DNA from: Nocardioides flavescens
Lineage (GTDB): Bacteria; Actinomycetota; Actinomycetes; Propionibacteriales; Nocardioidaceae
DNA length: 64,000 bases
Assembly: GCF_009823805.1 (NCBI RefSeq)
Contig: NZ_WUEK01000017.1
Coordinates: 1 to 64,000, forward strand
Direction of reading: 5' to 3'
Shown in pieces: positions 27,291-36,929 of this stretch. The notes beneath the pieces were generated by a model that did no database searches, was not told where the DNA came from, and saw only the letters and a program-made list of their open reading frames with translations. Within the stretch, counting starts at the first letter, position 1. Every line of letters starts with the position of its first letter. A program made the position numbers and the translations under genes.

Positions 27291-28511
27291 GTGAGTGAAT
27301 CGGCCGGCGAGGTGCTCGAGCTGGTGCGTTCCGGACGCGCCGCCACCCGTTCCGACCTGCGACGACTCACCGGGATGTCGCGTACGGCGGTCGTCGCGCG
27401 GGTCACCGCGCTGACCGACGCCGGGCTCCTGCTCGAGGGCGAGGAGCTGAAGTCGACCGGCGGCCGCCCGCCGGGTGGTCTGGTCTTCAACGCCGGTCGC
27501 GGCGTCGTCCTCGGCGTCGCGATCGGGCGCTCGCGCGCGCAGGTCTCGGTCGCCGACCTCGACGGTCGCGAGCTCGGTGCGGCCTCGGTCGACCACGAGG
27601 AGGGCTCCGGCCCGGACGTGGTGATGCCCCAGGTCGCCGAGCAGCTCGCGCTGCTGCTGGCCGAGCGCGCTCCCGCCGGCTCCCCGGGCGCCGAGGTGTT
27701 CGCCGTCGGGCTGAGCCTGCCCGGCACCATCGACCCGGTGCGCGGGCTGTGCATCGACTCACCGGTCATGGCCGCCTGGGAGGGTGTCGACCTGCGACCG
27801 CACCTCGCCTCGGTCACCGCCGCCCCCGTCTTCGTCGGCAACGACGCCGACGTGCTCGCCCGCTCGGAGCGGCTCGGCGTCGCCCGCCACCTCGACGACC
27901 TGATCGTGCTCAAGGCCTCGACCGGTCTCGGGCTCGGCATCGTCGCCGACGGCCGGGTCGTCTCCGGCCACCTCGGCGGCGCCGGCGAGATCGGCCACAC
28001 CATCGTCGCGGGCGCCGCCGGCCGTCCATGCCGCTGCGGCAACCACGGCTGTCTCGAGACCATCGCCGGCGGCTGGGCGCTCGTCGCCGCCAGCCGTGAG
28101 GCCGGGCGCCCCGTCGGCCACATCCGCGACCTCGTCGATCTCGCCGCCTCCGGTGACGCCGAGGCCAAGGCCCAGCTGCGCGAGGGCGGCCGCCTCCTCG
28201 GCGAGGTCCTCGCCGTCGCCATCAACCTGCTCAACCCCCAGGCCGTCGTCGTCGGCGGCGACATGGCCGCGGCGTTCGACGTCTACGCCGCCGGCATCCG
28301 CGAGAGCGTCTACGCCCGCTCGACGGCGCTCGCCACCCGCGACCTGCAGTTCCTGCCCTCGACGTTCGGCGACCGCGCCGGCGTCGTCGGCTGCGTCGCC
28401 ATGGCCCTCGACGAGGTCCTCAGCCCCGACGCCGTCGACGCCCGCCTCCTCCGTTCCCGCCCGGCCCCCTCCAGCTCCGCGCCCGAGCCCGCCGCCACCC
28501 GCCAGCTGTAA
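27291..28511 (+). CDS. ROK family transcriptional regulator
   Basis: The 406-residue protein has an N-terminal winged helix (about 8-60; RAATRSDLRRLTGMSRTAVV) joined to a ROK sugar-kinase-like domain. The zinc motif is GHTIV (H236) with CRCGNHGCLE (C247, C249, C254). FVGNDADVLA holds the catalytic-Asp position (D185), so a kinase activity is not excluded. Divergence from zwf-edd-eda points to sugar-responsive control of that operon. The stop codon is the first part of a long hairpin. Confidence 0.92.
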   Translation: MSESAGEVLELVRSGRAATRSDLRRLTGMSRTAVVARVTALTDAGLLLEGEELKSTGGRPPGGLVFNAGRGVVLGVAIGRSRAQVSVADLDGRELGAASVDHEEGSGPDVVMPQVAEQLALLLAERAPAGSPGAEVFAVGLSLPGTIDPVRGLCIDSPVMAAWEGVDLRPHLASVTAAPVFVGNDADVLARSERLGVARHLDDLIVLKASTGLGLGIVADGRVVSGHLGGAGEIGHTIVAGAAGRPCRCGNHGCLETIAGGWALVAASREAGRPVGHIRDLVDLAASGDAEAKAQLREGGRLLGEVLAVAINLLNPQAVVVGGDMAAAFDVYAAGIRESVYARSTALATRDLQFLPSTFGDRAGVVGCVAMALDEVLSPDAVDARLLRSRPAPSSSAPEPAATRQL

Positions 28512-28577
28512 CGCGGAGTTGGAGGCCCTTCCGACCCGTTGCAACGGGTCGGGACCGTCACCAACTCCGCGTTACAA
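28508..28577. repeat. Double hairpin after the ROK gene
   Basis: Outer arms TGTAACGCGGAGTTGG (28508-28523) and its exact complement (28562-28577) enclose a perfect 22-base palindrome CCGACCCGTTG/CAACGGGTCGG (28532-28553). The left outer arm contains the TAA stop of the ROK gene. No T-tract follows. It may act as a terminator or RNA-stability element. Confidence 0.85.
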
Positions 28578-28662
28578 GCGGGCGGTACGGCGGGGGAGGG
28601 GCGCAGGCGGCGCGGGGAGCCGGGGTCGCTGTCCCTGTGGAAGTCTCGGGCGGGGTGAGGGC

Positions 28663-28668
28663 TAGCGT
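28663..28668 (+). promoter_or_regulatory. -10 box of leaderless acyl-CoA synthetase promoter
   Basis: TAGCGT lies 6 bases before the GTG start at 28675. Confidence 0.6.
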
Positions 28669-28674
28669 GTCGGC

Positions 28675-30354
28675 GTGCAGACCTACCCGGTGGAGCAGGC
28701 GGAGCAGTTCGTGCGCGACGGGTGGTGGAGCGGGCGGACCTGGGACGACCTGCTGCGCGAGCACGTCGAGGCGACGCCGGGCGCGCTGGCGCTGGTCGAC
28801 CCGCCGGACCTCGCCCGCATCACCGGCGCGGTGGCAGCGGAGTCGAAGCGGCTCACCTGGGCCGAGGTCGACGCCCACGTCGACGCGCTGGCGCGCACGC
28901 TGTTCGCGCAGGGGGTGCGCGCGGACGACGTGGTGGGGGTGCAGCTGCCCAACGTCGCCGAGCTCCCGATCGCGCTGCTCGCGGTGGCCCGCCTCGGCGC
29001 GGTCGTCACGCCGTTCCCGGTGCAGTACCGCCGCCACGAGCTGACCCGGATGGGCCAGCGCGCCGGGATCGTCGCGTTCGTGACGACCGCCCACGCACTG
29101 GGCCGCGACCTCGCCGCCGAGGCGCTCGGGCTCGTCGGGGCCGTCGAGACGCTCCGCGCCGTCGTGTCGTACGGCGAGCCGCCGGCCGGCGCGATCGGCG
29201 TGGCGCACGCGAGCGACCCGGCGTACGACGCCCACCTCGGAGAGGTCGACCGCGACCCCAACGACACCGTCACGCTCGCCTGGACCTCCGGCACCGAGGG
29301 CGAGCCGAAGGGCGTGCCGCGCGCCTACGGCGACTGGGAGGTCGTCGGGCACGCGACGAGCGAGAGCCCGCGGCTGCGGCCCGACGACGTCATGCTCAAC
29401 CTGTTCCCGATGGTCAACGCCGGCGGCCTCGGCGGGATGTTCATGCCCTGGCTGCTGCTCGGCACGACCCTGGTGCAGCACCACCCGTTCTCGCTCGGGG
29501 TGTTCCTCGGTCAGATCGCCGACGAGCAGGTGACCTACACCTGCGCGCCGCCGCTCGTGCTCGACACGATCGCCGGCGACCCGAGGCTGTGGGAGACCCA
29601 CGACCTGTCCAGCCTGCGCGCGGTCGGCTCCGGCTCGGCGCCGCTCGCCGGGTGGATGATCGCGGTCTGGGAGCAGGAGCACGGCGTCGAGGTGCTCAAC
29701 CTGTTCGGCTCCAACGAGGGCGGCGTGCTGTTCGCCGACCCCGACACGGTGCCCGACCCGCACCAGCGCGGCCGGCTGTTCCCGCGCTACGGCGCCGGCG
29801 AGCATCCCTTCCGGCACCGGGTCGGCCACGCCATGCAGGGCCGGCTCGTCGACCTCGACGACGGCAGCGTGATCGAGGAGCCGGGCCGGCCCGGCGAGCT
29901 GCGCCTCAAGGGACCGACGATCTTCGCGGGCTACTGGGGCCGCGGGCGCGACGGCTTCGACGAGGACGGCTGGTTCTGCACCGGCGACGTCTTCGAGATC
30001 TCCTCGGAGTCGCCGTCCCACCTCGTGCACGTCGACCGGGCCAAGGACCTCATCGTGCGCGGCGGCTACAAGATCTCCGCGGCCGAGATCGAGGCGCTCG
30101 TCTCGGCCGACCCGCGGGTCGCCGAGGTCGCGGCGGTCGCCGAGCCCGATGCGCGGGTCGGTGAGCGGGTCTGCCTGTTCGTCGTACGAGCGCCGGGGCA
30201 GGACCCGCCCACGCTGGAGAGCGTCATCGAGCGGCTGCGGACCCACGACGTCGCGACGTTCAAGCTGCCGGAGCGGCTCGAGGTGGTCGACGCCCTGCCG
30301 CGCAACCCGGTCGGCAAGGTGCTCAAGCGGGAGCTGCGCGAGCGGTTGGGCTGA
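28675..30354 (+). CDS. AMP-binding acyl-CoA synthetase, copy 1
   Basis: The 559-residue ANL-superfamily enzyme activates a carboxylic acid with ATP and transfers it to CoA. Motifs in order: LAWTSGTEGEPKGVPR (ATP-binding loop), NLFGSNEGG, GWFCTGDVF, VDRAKDLIVRGGYKISAAE (hinge) and NPVGKVLKREL with the catalytic lysine. It closely resembles the enzyme at 43896-45683 in order and wording of motifs. The substrate is unknown. It is convergent with a tandem-HxlR regulator. Confidence 0.9.
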   Translation: MQTYPVEQAEQFVRDGWWSGRTWDDLLREHVEATPGALALVDPPDLARITGAVAAESKRLTWAEVDAHVDALARTLFAQGVRADDVVGVQLPNVAELPIALLAVARLGAVVTPFPVQYRRHELTRMGQRAGIVAFVTTAHALGRDLAAEALGLVGAVETLRAVVSYGEPPAGAIGVAHASDPAYDAHLGEVDRDPNDTVTLAWTSGTEGEPKGVPRAYGDWEVVGHATSESPRLRPDDVMLNLFPMVNAGGLGGMFMPWLLLGTTLVQHHPFSLGVFLGQIADEQVTYTCAPPLVLDTIAGDPRLWETHDLSSLRAVGSGSAPLAGWMIAVWEQEHGVEVLNLFGSNEGGVLFADPDTVPDPHQRGRLFPRYGAGEHPFRHRVGHAMQGRLVDLDDGSVIEEPGRPGELRLKGPTIFAGYWGRGRDGFDEDGWFCTGDVFEISSESPSHLVHVDRAKDLIVRGGYKISAAEIEALVSADPRVAEVAAVAEPDARVGERVCLFVVRAPGQDPPTLESVIERLRTHDVATFKLPERLEVVDALPRNPVGKVLKRELRERLG

Positions 30355-30356
30355 CC

Positions 30357-31331
30357 TCAGTCGGCCGCCGGCTCCAGCTGGATCTCGTGGCCGGTGAGCG
30401 GCTGGGTGCACTGGTCGCAGGTCAGCACGCCGTGGAACTCCTGGCGGCACGCGCGGTGCTTCCAGCGCAGCACCGGCCCCTCCTCGGCGCGGTACCAGCT
30501 CTCGGCCCACTCCAGCGTCACGCCGATCACCGGGAAGAAGTCGATGCCCTTGGGGGTCAGCTTGTACTCCGCCCAGTCGGGGCGATCGGCGAGCTTGACC
30601 TGGTGCAGGATCTCCCGCTCGCACAGGGACGCCAGGCGGTCGGCGAGCAGGCTCGGCGGGGCGCCCAGCAGGCTCTGGAAGTCGGTGAACCGACTGACGC
30701 CCATGAACGCCGCGCCGACCACCGCGGAGGACCAGCGGTTGCCGAAGACGGCCATCGTGTCGGGGTAGAACGCCTTGGCCGCCCGCTCGCGCGACTGCGA
30801 ACGCCGACGCGTGCGCGACTCGGGCGTCGAGCGCTGCCAGCCGCCGCTCGGCCCCCAGGTCGCGACCAGGTCGTGGGCGGTGACGGCCTCGCCGCACGCG
30901 CGGCAGCTGTAGCGCGGGGTGAACTCCGCGCCGCAGACGCGGTGACGCATCGGGGGCGTGTCGTAGGTGTGCTCGGGCACCCAACGGCGCTCCCAGCCCC
31001 AGATGGCGGCCAGGATCGGCCAGACGCCGCGGCCCTTCTCGGTCAGGACGTACTCCGCGCGCACCGGGTGCTGCTGGTAGACGACCTTCTCCATCAGCTG
31101 CTCGCGCACCAGCAGGTCGAGCCGCGCGGTGAGCACGGCGTAGGAGATCGGCAGGGCCGCGCTGAAGTCGGAGTAGCGCTTCGCGCCGAGGACCGAGTGA
31201 CGCAGCAGCAGGAGCGTCCACTCGTCGCCGAGCAGCCCGAAGGCGATGCCGAGCGCGTTGGCGCCCTCACCCTCGGGCAGCACGGTCACCGCGCGTCGGC
31301 GCTCACTCCCCGTGGTGGACGTGGTGGACAC
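30357..31331 (-). CDS. Tandem HxlR-type regulator with Cys ribbons, copy 1
   Basis: The 324-residue protein consists of two consecutive HxlR winged-helix domains (about 25-115 and 195-275). Domain 1 has ALGIAFGLLGDEWTLLLLRH, domain 2 has DTMAVFGNRWSSAVVGAAF. Each is followed by a cysteine cluster, CGAEFTPRYSCRACGE and CRQEFHGVLTCDQC, that could bind zinc. Most HxlR proteins are about 110 residues with one domain. It probably controls neighbouring acyl-CoA genes. Confidence 0.88.
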   Translation of the reverse strand: MSTTSTTGSERRRAVTVLPEGEGANALGIAFGLLGDEWTLLLLRHSVLGAKRYSDFSAALPISYAVLTARLDLLVREQLMEKVVYQQHPVRAEYVLTEKGRGVWPILAAIWGWERRWVPEHTYDTPPMRHRVCGAEFTPRYSCRACGEAVTAHDLVATWGPSGGWQRSTPESRTRRRSQSRERAAKAFYPDTMAVFGNRWSSAVVGAAFMGVSRFTDFQSLLGAPPSLLADRLASLCEREILHQVKLADRPDWAEYKLTPKGIDFFPVIGVTLEWAESWYRAEEGPVLRWKHRACRQEFHGVLTCDQCTQPLTGHEIQLEPAAD

Positions 31332-31337
31332 CCGCGC

Positions 31338-31343
31338 ACTCTA
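31338..31343 (-). promoter_or_regulatory. -10 box of leaderless HxlR copy 1 promoter
   Basis: TAGAGT on the minus strand is 6 bases before the GTG at 31331. Between it and the divergent VOC gene lie CAGTGAC and TAGTAAT sequences resembling those near the other HxlR-linked promoters. Confidence 0.55.
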
Positions 31344-31409
31344 AGGCTCCACCGGGCCCGATGCCGCGGGCCCGTTGACCAGTGACTTCATCTTCGGTAG
31401 TAATCGGTC

Positions 31410-32159
31410 ATGACCGAGACCCTCCCGACCGAAGGCTGGGCGGTCCTGCGCCAGGCCGTCATCGCCACCGCCGACCACGACGCGACGAGCAGCAGGCTGC
31501 GCGAGGGACTCGGTCTCGAGCCCGGCTTCGCCGACCCGCTGCTGGCCGACATCGGGCTGCGGGACGAGACCCTGCGCATCGGCTCCGAGTCCCACCTCGA
31601 GGTCGTCGCGCCGCTGACCGACGACCACCCGCTGCGCCGCTGGCTGGCCAAGGTCGGCGGCACCGCCGGCTACTGCCTGTCGGTCCAGGTGCCCGACGTG
31701 CAGGTCCTCCTCGACAGCGCTGCCGCGGCCGGTGTGCGGGTGCTCTTCGACGAGCGCCACTTCGACCGCCGCATCGTGCAGCTGCACCCCGGCGACATGG
31801 GCGTCATCGTCGAGCTCGACGAGATCCCCGAGCGCGACGTGTGGTTCTGGGACGACGTCGACGCGGTCGAGCCCGCTTCCCCGCTCGTCGGCGACGTCCT
31901 CGGTGTCGAGATCGCCACGCCCGACCCGGCCGCGCTCGCGCAGCGCTGGACCGAGGTGCTCGGCGCGGTGCTCGCCGACGACCAGTCGGCGTACGACGAC
32001 GGCGCGGCTCGGGTCTGGCTCGGCACCCGCCGGGTGCGGTTCGTCGAGGGCCCGCAGACGGTGATGCGCGCGGTCGAGCTCGCCGCGAGCGAGCACGCCG
32101 ACGGGGCCCCGAGCGTGGTCGACCTCGACGGGGTGGAGCTGCGCATCAACCGCCCTTGA
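31410..32159 (+). CDS. VOC family (glyoxalase-like) protein, copy 1
   Basis: The 249-residue protein has two glyoxalase/dioxygenase-type modules: LRQAVIATADHDATSSRLREGLGL then HFDRRIVQLHPGDMGVIVELDE, followed by a second half starting VLGVEIATPDPAALAQRW. These metal-binding folds include isomerases, dioxygenases and lactoylglutathione lyase relatives; no specific reaction can be assigned. A paralogue is encoded at 37721-38434, also beside acyl-CoA genes. Confidence 0.75.
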   Translation: MTETLPTEGWAVLRQAVIATADHDATSSRLREGLGLEPGFADPLLADIGLRDETLRIGSESHLEVVAPLTDDHPLRRWLAKVGGTAGYCLSVQVPDVQVLLDSAAAAGVRVLFDERHFDRRIVQLHPGDMGVIVELDEIPERDVWFWDDVDAVEPASPLVGDVLGVEIATPDPAALAQRWTEVLGAVLADDQSAYDDGAARVWLGTRRVRFVEGPQTVMRAVELAASEHADGAPSVVDLDGVELRINRP

Positions 32160-32182
32160 CGGGTCCGGTGACCCCTCCTAGA

Positions 32183-32205
32183 GTCACACCGTCAATTGTA
32201 GTGAC
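32183..32205. promoter_or_regulatory. Candidate operator upstream of the Liv transporter operon
   Basis: GTCAC (32183-32187) and GTGAC (32201-32205) form an inverted repeat; the right half reads TGTAGTGACC. Similar AGTGAC or AGTAAC cores precede other operons in the 31-44 kb region. Confidence 0.4.
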
Positions 32206-32226
32206 CCCGCTCACGCCCCCTCACGG

Positions 32227-32996
32227 ATGGGAAGCCGACCGATGCTGAAGGTGTCCGAAGTGGTCCTCGACTTCGGGGGCATCCGCGCCCTCGACACGGT
32301 CGGGTTCACCGTCGGCGACGGCGAGATCTGCGGGCTGATCGGGCCCAACGGCGCCGGCAAGACGTCGCTGTTCAACTGCATCACCCGCATCTACCAGCCC
32401 GACTCGGGCTCGATCACCTTCGACGGCACCGACCTGCTCGGCCTGCGCCGTCACCAGGTGGTGCGCCACGGCATCGCGCGGACCTTCCAGAACCTCGCGC
32501 TGTGGCCCAAGCTCACCGTGCTCGAGAACACCGTGCTGGGTGCCCACAGTCTGGCCACGCCACGGCTGGTCCCGTCGGCCGTGGCGTGGCCGTCCACCCG
32601 GGCGGCGCGCAAGCGCGTCGACCTGCGGGCCTGGGAGCTGCTCGAGCGGCTCGACCTGCTCGACCTGGCCTCCCACCCGGCGGCCGGTCTGCCGTTCGGC
32701 ACGCTCAAGCGCGTCGAGCTGGCCCGGGCGCTGATCAGCGAGCCGTCGCTGCTGCTGCTCGACGAGCCCGCCGGGGGCCTCACGCACGCCGAGGTCGACG
32801 AGCTCGCCGCGGTGGTGCAGGGGCTGCAGGCCGAGCTCGGCTTCAGCGTGCTCCTCGTCGAGCACCACATGGGGATGGTGATGAGCATGAGCGACCACGT
32901 CGTCGCGATGGACTTCGGCCGCACGATCGCGGACGGCACGCCCGACGAGGTCAAGCGCGACCCGGCCGTCGTCGCGGCGTACCTCGGGACCGCCGC

Positions 32997-33000
<4 letters not shown>
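32227..33000 (+). CDS. Liv-type ABC transporter ATP-binding protein (LivG type)
   Basis: The 257-residue ATPase has Walker A GPNGAGKTS, Q-loop RTFQNLALWPKL, the degenerate LivG-type signature LPFGTLKRVELARAL, Walker B LLLLDEPAGGL and H-loop LVEHHMGMVM. It works with the adjacent LivF-like ATPase and two permeases to import a carboxylate- or amino-acid-like substrate. ATG 32242 is an alternative start. Its stop overlaps the next gene by GTGA. Confidence 0.92.
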
Positions 33001-33710
<710 letters not shown>

Positions 33711-33734
33711 CCCCCGGACCAGGACGGAACTCCC

Positions 33735-34634
33735 GTGGACATCTTCCTCACCCGCCTGATCTCGGGCATGACGGCCGGCTCGGTCTACGCGATGATCGCG
33801 CTCGCGCTCGTCGTGGTCTTCCGCAGCTCGGCCACCATCAACTTCGCGCAGGGCGAGTTCGCCCTCTTCACCACCTACGTCTCCTGGTGGCTCACCCAGC
33901 ACGGCTGGAACATCTGGCTGACGCTCGTCCCGGCCCTCGGCCTCGGCTTCGTGATGTGCGCGGTGGCCGAGCGCTTCCTCATTCGGCCCGTGCGCAAGCG
34001 CGACGAGACGGCGGTGCTGATCGTCGCGCTCGCGTTGTTCACCGGGTTGAACGGGTTGGCGGGGTGGATATGGGGGTCCGACGACAAGGTCTACCCACGG
34101 CTCGTGCCGATCGGTGACGACTCGTTCCTGGCGCTGGGCGGGGCCCGGCTCTACTACGACTCGATCTTCGTCGTGCTCTCGCTCGTGCTGGTCGTCGGCG
34201 CGCTGTCGCTGGTGCTCAACAAGACCGGCCTCGGGCTGCAGATGCGGGCCGTGGCGACCAACCCCGAGTCGGCCAGCCTGTGCGGCATCAAGGTCGGGCG
34301 CATCTTCATGATCAGCTGGGGCCTCGCCGGCGTCATCGGCTCGCTCGCCGCGGCCATCCTCGTGCCGGTGCTGCCGCCCGGGCAGCTCGGCCTGCCGGGC
34401 ATGTTCCACATGCTGATCTTCGGCACCGTCGCCGCGCTGCTCGGCGGCCTCGACAGCGTCAAGGGCGCCGTCGTCGGCGGCCTCTCGCTCGGGGTCGGCC
34501 TCGCCATGATCAACGGCTACGGCTCCTTCTTCGGAGGCTCGATCTCGCTGACCGTGGCGCTCGTCGTCATCGTCGTCGTGCTCGGCCTCAAGCCCAACGG
34601 CCTCTTCGGCTCCCGACGACTGGAGCGTGTCTGA
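33735..34634 (+). CDS. Liv-type ABC transporter permease (LivH type)
   Basis: The 299-residue membrane protein has about eight hydrophobic segments and LivH signatures: SGMTAGSVYAMIALALVVVF, SSATINFAQGEFALF and VATNPESASLCGIKVGRI. The last is the cytoplasmic coupling loop that contacts the ATPases. It uses a GTG start. Its stop shares one base with the next start codon (TGATG). Confidence 0.9.
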   Translation: MDIFLTRLISGMTAGSVYAMIALALVVVFRSSATINFAQGEFALFTTYVSWWLTQHGWNIWLTLVPALGLGFVMCAVAERFLIRPVRKRDETAVLIVALALFTGLNGLAGWIWGSDDKVYPRLVPIGDDSFLALGGARLYYDSIFVVLSLVLVVGALSLVLNKTGLGLQMRAVATNPESASLCGIKVGRIFMISWGLAGVIGSLAAAILVPVLPPGQLGLPGMFHMLIFGTVAALLGGLDSVKGAVVGGLSLGVGLAMINGYGSFFGGSISLTVALVVIVVVLGLKPNGLFGSRRLERV

Positions 34635-35731
34635 TGACCACGGTGCAGAGCCCGACCCCCACCCCGACCCCCGAGCGCCCGGCCCGACCGGCCGCCCGCA
34701 GCGGCCCGCGGGTCGTCGTACGCGGCAGTGGTGCGCACCGAGCGGCCCAGGCCGTCGTGCTCGTGCTGCTCGCCGCGGTGGTCATCTGGGGCGGCAGCCT
34801 CGACCCGTTCGGCCAGGGTCAGCTGACCCGTGCCGCGATCTTCGCGCTGGCGATCATGGGGCTCAACTTCACGACCGGCTACGTCGGGCTGCTGTCGGTC
34901 GGGCACTCGGCGTTCCTCGGCCTCGGCGCCTACACGACCGGCATCCTGGTCGTGAACTACAACCAGACCGCCATCTCCACCATCCCGTGGGCGATGCTCG
35001 TCTGCTTCCTGGTCGGGCTGCTCGTGGGCATCCCGGCGCTGCGCATCCGCGGGCTCTACCTCGCGATGGTCACCCTCGCGCTCGGGGTGGCGTTCCCCGA
35101 GGTCGTCGCCCGGCTCGACGGGCTCACCGGCGGCGCCGAGGGCATGACGATCCGGCGCACGCTGCTGCGCCCGCCGGACTGGTCGGGGTTCACGCTCGGC
35201 GAGAAGGACGCCTGGCTCTACTGGCTGACGATCGTGCTGCTCGTCGTGACCTTCGTGGTCGTGCGCAACGTGATCAGCAGCCGCTACGGCCTCGCCATGC
35301 ACGCCGTGCGCCAGGACGAGGTCGCGGCCTCGGCCTCGGGCATCAACGTCGCTGCGATCAAGCTGGTGAGCTTCGGCGTCTCCGGCGCGATCACCGGTCT
35401 GGCCGGCAGCCTGTTCGCGATGTACATCGGCAGCCTCTTCGCCGAGGGCTCCTTCACCGTGCTCGCCGGCATCACGCTGCTCATCGGCCTCGTGCTCGGT
35501 GGTGAGCGGACGCTCGCCGGACCGATCATCGGCGGCCTCGCCGTCGTGCTGATCCCCTACTACACCTCGGGCATCGGCCAGGGGCAGGCCTCGGCGGTGC
35601 TGTTCGCCGTGGTGCTCATCGCCGTCATCTTCCTCGCCCCCGAGGGCGTCGCCGGCGGTGTCGCGCGGCTCGCCCGGCGCTGGGTCGTGGTCGTCGACAA
35701 GCGGCCGGAGTCGATCGGTCGGGGGCGGTAG
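34634..35731 (+). CDS. Liv-type ABC transporter permease (LivM type)
   Basis: The 365-residue permease has a Pro/Arg-rich cytoplasmic N-terminus (about 1-35) and some nine hydrophobic segments, with the LivM signatures LNFTTGYVGLLSVGHSAFLGLGAYT (split), ALRIRGLYLAMVTLAL and VRQDEVAASASGINV. It completes the G-F-H-M set. No gene for the substrate-binding LivK component is present in the window. The stop codon lies in the left arm of a hairpin. Confidence 0.9.
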   Translation: MTTVQSPTPTPTPERPARPAARSGPRVVVRGSGAHRAAQAVVLVLLAAVVIWGGSLDPFGQGQLTRAAIFALAIMGLNFTTGYVGLLSVGHSAFLGLGAYTTGILVVNYNQTAISTIPWAMLVCFLVGLLVGIPALRIRGLYLAMVTLALGVAFPEVVARLDGLTGGAEGMTIRRTLLRPPDWSGFTLGEKDAWLYWLTIVLLVVTFVVVRNVISSRYGLAMHAVRQDEVAASASGINVAAIKLVSFGVSGAITGLAGSLFAMYIGSLFAEGSFTVLAGITLLIGLVLGGERTLAGPIIGGLAVVLIPYYTSGIGQGQASAVLFAVVLIAVIFLAPEGVAGGVARLARRWVVVVDKRPESIGRGR

Positions 35732-35790
35732 TCCGCGACGTTCTGGCCCCTGTGACCGGCGTCGAGGGGTCAGAACGTCACGGACTACCG
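35726..35790. repeat. Long hairpin at the end of the Liv operon
   Basis: Twenty-six-base arms (35726-35751 with 35765-35790) pair with two mismatches around a 13-base loop. The left arm begins at the last sense codon and includes the TAG stop of the livM-type gene. The core GACGTTCTGG is shared with the hairpin at 36865. Confidence 0.8.
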
Positions 35791-35889
35791 ACCACTTCCA
35801 CTGCGACAGTCACCAGGCCACCGCGGGGTACGATGCGCCGTCCCCGGTCCGCGGGGCGTGTCCGATCAGCAGCCAGCACCAGGACGGCG

Positions 35890-36849
35890 ATGCGCGCAGA
35901 GGCCACCGAGAGCACCGAGGCCACCCCGAGTGGTGACTTCGAGCCGTCGTCGCCGATCGGTCGCGCGCTGGTGCTCATCGGCGACATGTGGACCGTGCGC
36001 ATCGTGCGCGCGGTGTTCCTCGGCGTACGCCGCTTCCAGGACCTGCGCGACGAGCTCGCGATCTCCGATCCCGTGCTGGCCCGGCGCCTGCGCAGCCTGG
36101 TCGACGACGGCGTGCTGACGACGCGGCAGTACTCCACGCACCCGCCGCGCAGCGAGTACCTCCTCACCGACGCCGGCCTCGACCTGTGGCAGGTCCTCGT
36201 CGCGATGTGGGCGTGGGACCGCACGTGGGCCGGCCCGTCGCACCCGCTGGCGCGCGCCGAGCTGACCCACCTGACCTGCGACCGCGTGACCCGGCCCGTC
36301 TTCGGCGACCGCGCCTGCGGGGCGATCGGTCTCGGCGCCCGCGACGTCCGCGTCGACGTCGCCGACCTGGTGCTGCACGAGGCGACCGACCGGCGCTCGC
36401 GACGCTCGCCCGCGCTCGCCGCGCCCCTCGACTCGACCGGCGTGCTCGGCGACCGCTGGTCGACGCTGATCCTCGCCGACGCGCTGATGGGCTCGCGCCG
36501 GTTCACCGACTTCGAGGCGCACCTCGGCATCGCGCCGGTGACCCTGACCCGGCGGTTGGCGCTGTTCGTCGACGTCGGCCTCTTCACCCACGACGTCGCC
36601 CGCGACGGCGGCCGCCGGCGGGTCTACACCCCGACGCCGCAGGCCGTGGACTTCTTCTCGGTCTTCGCCGCGGTCAACCGCTGGGCCGAGCAGTGGCAGA
36701 GCGACGACGGCGCGTCGGGGCTGCGCTTCACCCACCGGGCCTGCGGGCAGACCCTCGTGCCGGCGTACACCTGCAACGCCTGCAACCAGGTGCTCGAGCG
36801 CGCCGACGTCCTCTTCACCGGGCTCGACCGCGAGGCCATGCGGCGCTGA
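35890..36849 (+). CDS. Tandem HxlR-type regulator with Cys ribbons, copy 2
   Basis: The 319-residue protein repeats the two-domain HxlR design: GRALVLIGDMWTVRIVRAVF in the first half and STGVLGDRWSTLILADALM in the second. The cysteine clusters are less complete in the first half (CDRVTRPVFGDRACG) and clear in the second (CGQTLVPAYTCNACN). The ATG at 35890 is the first after an acidic leader; an upstream start cannot be excluded. It may regulate the enoyl-CoA hydratase/VOC operon that converges on it. Confidence 0.8.
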   Translation: MRAEATESTEATPSGDFEPSSPIGRALVLIGDMWTVRIVRAVFLGVRRFQDLRDELAISDPVLARRLRSLVDDGVLTTRQYSTHPPRSEYLLTDAGLDLWQVLVAMWAWDRTWAGPSHPLARAELTHLTCDRVTRPVFGDRACGAIGLGARDVRVDVADLVLHEATDRRSRRSPALAAPLDSTGVLGDRWSTLILADALMGSRRFTDFEAHLGIAPVTLTRRLALFVDVGLFTHDVARDGGRRRVYTPTPQAVDFFSVFAAVNRWAEQWQSDDGASGLRFTHRACGQTLVPAYTCNACNQVLERADVLFTGLDREAMRR

Positions 36850-36864
36850 GACACCTGCTTCCTG

Positions 36865-36921
36865 ACGTTCTGGGGTGTTGCAACGCCCCAGAACGTTGGC
36901 GATCCCAGCAGATGCTGGGAT
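36865..36921. repeat. Two hairpins between convergent genes
   Basis: Bases 36865-36896 form a palindrome (ACGTTCTGGGGTGTTG with CAACGCCCCAGAACGT) with one G-T pair. Bases 36902-36910 pair exactly with 36913-36921 (ATCCCAGCA, loop GA). They sit between convergent genes and probably end transcription in both directions. Confidence 0.75.
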
Positions 36922-36929
36922 TCCGACAC

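Noticed and set aside
28558..31221. Long leftward open frame of nearly 900 codons
   Set aside because: It is antisense to acyl-CoA synthetase copy 1 and out of frame with HxlR copy 1, and the Arg/Asp/His-rich composition is typical of shadow frames.
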